Positions 63,236 to 64,000 of a stretch of 64,000 nucleotides of DNA are shown piece by piece. This DNA is from Ferrimonas sediminicola (lineage in GTDB: Bacteria; Pseudomonadota; Gammaproteobacteria; Enterobacterales; Shewanellaceae). The position numbers and the translations under genes were made by a program. Location: NCBI RefSeq assembly GCF_005116715.1, contig NZ_SWCI01000009.1:47435-111434 (forward strand), in the 5' to 3' direction. A model generated the notes under the pieces. That model did not search any database and was not told where the DNA came from. It saw only the letters and a list, made by a program, of their open reading frames with translations. Each line of letters opens with the position of its first letter. Positions within the stretch are counted from its first letter, which is position 1.

Positions 63236-63832
63236 ATGGAAGAAAAGAAAGTTAGTCATCTGGAAAACGCCGTCAAAAGTAAAGAACCTGCAAACGAAAA
63301 AAAACCTGTTCAAAAATCGGAACACTCTACCATAGTCCAAGCATCTAGACTCCTTACCTACAAGAAAATTACGTTTGTATATGCCGCTACCGGGGCTCTA
63401 TTCGGCTTAGGTTATATAGCTTATCTTAACCCCCATGTTTTTCTTATTAATAGCGAGACTTTAAAAGTATGGAATCAAGCAATAAATGCTATTCTTTTGC
63501 TGGTTGTTCCTTTTATGTTCGGAGCGCTCGCAGCATATGCACGTGTCCTAATTTCAGGTGAAGAAACTAATGAATATTACAAGATTATTTTTTCGTCCGG
63601 CCTTATCGCTGCATTCTCGTGGATGGGAATAAAAAGCAAAGTATTCCTCACTTTAGTGTCACCATATGTAGAGAAAGTTAGTAAAGAGGTCGGCGAAAAA
63701 GTTGTATCTTTTCCGGCGCAAGGGGAGGATGCATTTTATTCAATGGCTTTGGTCGCAATACTTGTAGGTATGTTCTCGTCAAATATATTTATTTTTGTAA
63801 ATCAAAAAGTAAAGCAACTAACTAATACCTAG
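63236..63832 (+). CDS. Small membrane protein of unknown function, cassette-like
   Basis: A 198-residue protein: a hydrophilic, lysine-rich N-terminus (about 1-43), then four hydrophobic segments (ITFVYAATGALFGLGYIAYL; AINAILLLVVPFMFGALAAY; IIFSSGLIAAFSWMGI; AFYSMALVAILVGMFSSNIF). I do not recognise the family. AT-rich. Its stop is followed within 20 bases by an integron attC-like half site, suggesting it is or was a gene cassette. Confidence 0.65.
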   Translation: MEEKKVSHLENAVKSKEPANEKKPVQKSEHSTIVQASRLLTYKKITFVYAATGALFGLGYIAYLNPHVFLINSETLKVWNQAINAILLLVVPFMFGALAAYARVLISGEETNEYYKIIFSSGLIAAFSWMGIKSKVFLTLVSPYVEKVSKEVGEKVVSFPAQGEDAFYSMALVAILVGMFSSNIFIFVNQKVKQLTNT

Positions 63833-63847
63833 TTTTTAGTAAACGTG

Positions 63848-63871
63848 TTCTAACAAGGCGTTTAAGCGGAC
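63848..63871 (+). other. Integron attC-like half site, interrupted by an IS
   Basis: TCTAACAAGGCGTTTAAGCG followed by GAC matches the left half of many integron attC sites (TAACAAGGCGTTTAAGCGG). The right half is not seen because the left end of an IS3-type element begins within a few bases. No integrase gene is in view. Confidence 0.5.
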
Positions 63872-63873
63872 AA

Positions 63874-64000
63874 TGAAGTTGACCCGTTTTAGTGGACACC
63901 AAAATCGATAGATTGAGGTGTCAGAATGCCTGCCTACAAGACAGGAAAACGAACTCAACAGTACAGTGTGGAGTTCAAGGTAAAAGCGGTGACCTGGTCA
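63874..64000 (+). mobile_element. Left end of an IS3-family insertion sequence (runs off the window)
   Basis: TGAAGTTGACCCGTTTTAG then TGGACACC is typical of the terminal inverted repeat of IS3-group elements, and a transposase gene opens 52 bases inside. The right end is outside the window. Confidence 0.75.
63926..64000 (+). CDS. IS3-family transposase OrfA, N-terminal 25 codons
   Basis: The frame reads MPAYKTGKRTQQYSVEFKVK and continues AVTWS to the window end, the characteristic start of an IS3 OrfA helix-turn-helix protein (YS.EFK..AV). The AGGTGTCAG sequence lies just upstream of the ATG. Confidence 0.82.
   Translation, partial: MPAYKTGKRTQQYSVEFKVKAVTWS

Overview
The window is a stretch of chromosome from a GC-rich gammaproteobacterium. 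Gene content (DUF2058 protein, RlmJ, long-form PurC, 7TM-DISM diguanylate cyclase, caa3-type oxidase, BatABCD block, marine-type exopolysaccharide locus) suggests an Alteromonadales relative such as Ferrimonas or Shewanella; this is inference from gene content, not a taxonomic result. Most of the window is dense, high-GC core sequence. Three areas are looser and look accessory: about 6.5-12 kb, 34.4-40.4 kb, and 57.8 kb to the end.

Layout. 1-6.5 kb: the end of an operon for a branched-chain-amino-acid-type ABC transporter (two permeases, binding protein, ATPase) flanked by two adenylate-forming acyl-CoA ligases, closed by a terminator. 6.5-12.4 kb: a patchwork with an FtsZ-like protein that lacks the GTP-binding loops, a decayed 3' copy of the upstream ligase, a split-Soret-type multihaem cytochrome with a lipoprotein, a decayed 3' copy of a peroxiredoxin-like gene, an unknown membrane protein, the intact peroxiredoxin, and mdaB divergent from an HxlR regulator. 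13-19.3 kb: MoxR-DUF58-DUF4381-BatA-BatB-BatC-BatD. 19.5-23.5 kb: chemoreceptor, periplasmic DsrE-like protein, purC. 24-29 kb: a cytochrome c oxidase operon whose subunit II carries two cytochrome c domains and which has two subunit-III-like genes. 29-34.4 kb: small membrane protein, rlmJ, diguanylate cyclase, DUF2058 protein, and an aspartoacylase/succinylglutamate desuccinylase-like zinc hydrolase.

34.5-35.7 kb holds three identical tRNA-Pro(GGG) genes in near-identical direct repeats, with three orphan tRNA 3' ends and several terminators. 35.9-39.8 kb is one very large secreted protein (four repeated LamG-like domains plus a C-terminal region that looks like an alpha/alpha-toroid polysaccharide-active enzyme). 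It lies behind a recognisable c-di-GMP-I (GEMM) riboswitch. Next is a HAD/UbiA-like membrane fusion protein, then an exopolysaccharide locus at 42-57.8 kb: leftward glycosyltransferases, polymerase/ligase and flippase, and rightward manC, manB, priming transferase, outer-membrane barrel, Wza-like exporter, Wzc-like tyrosine kinase and PHP-type phosphatase. Together these make, polymerise and export a probably mannose-containing polysaccharide.

From 57.8 kb the sequence becomes AT-rich: a 1494-residue STAND-type NTPase with an Mrr-like nuclease domain (probable anti-phage defence), a small membrane protein followed by an integron attC-like half site, and the left end of an IS3-family element running off the window.

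The most interesting items are the FtsZ-derived protein that appears GTPase-dead but keeps a C-terminal peptide (6906-7667), the riboswitch-controlled LamG protein, and the defence-island end.
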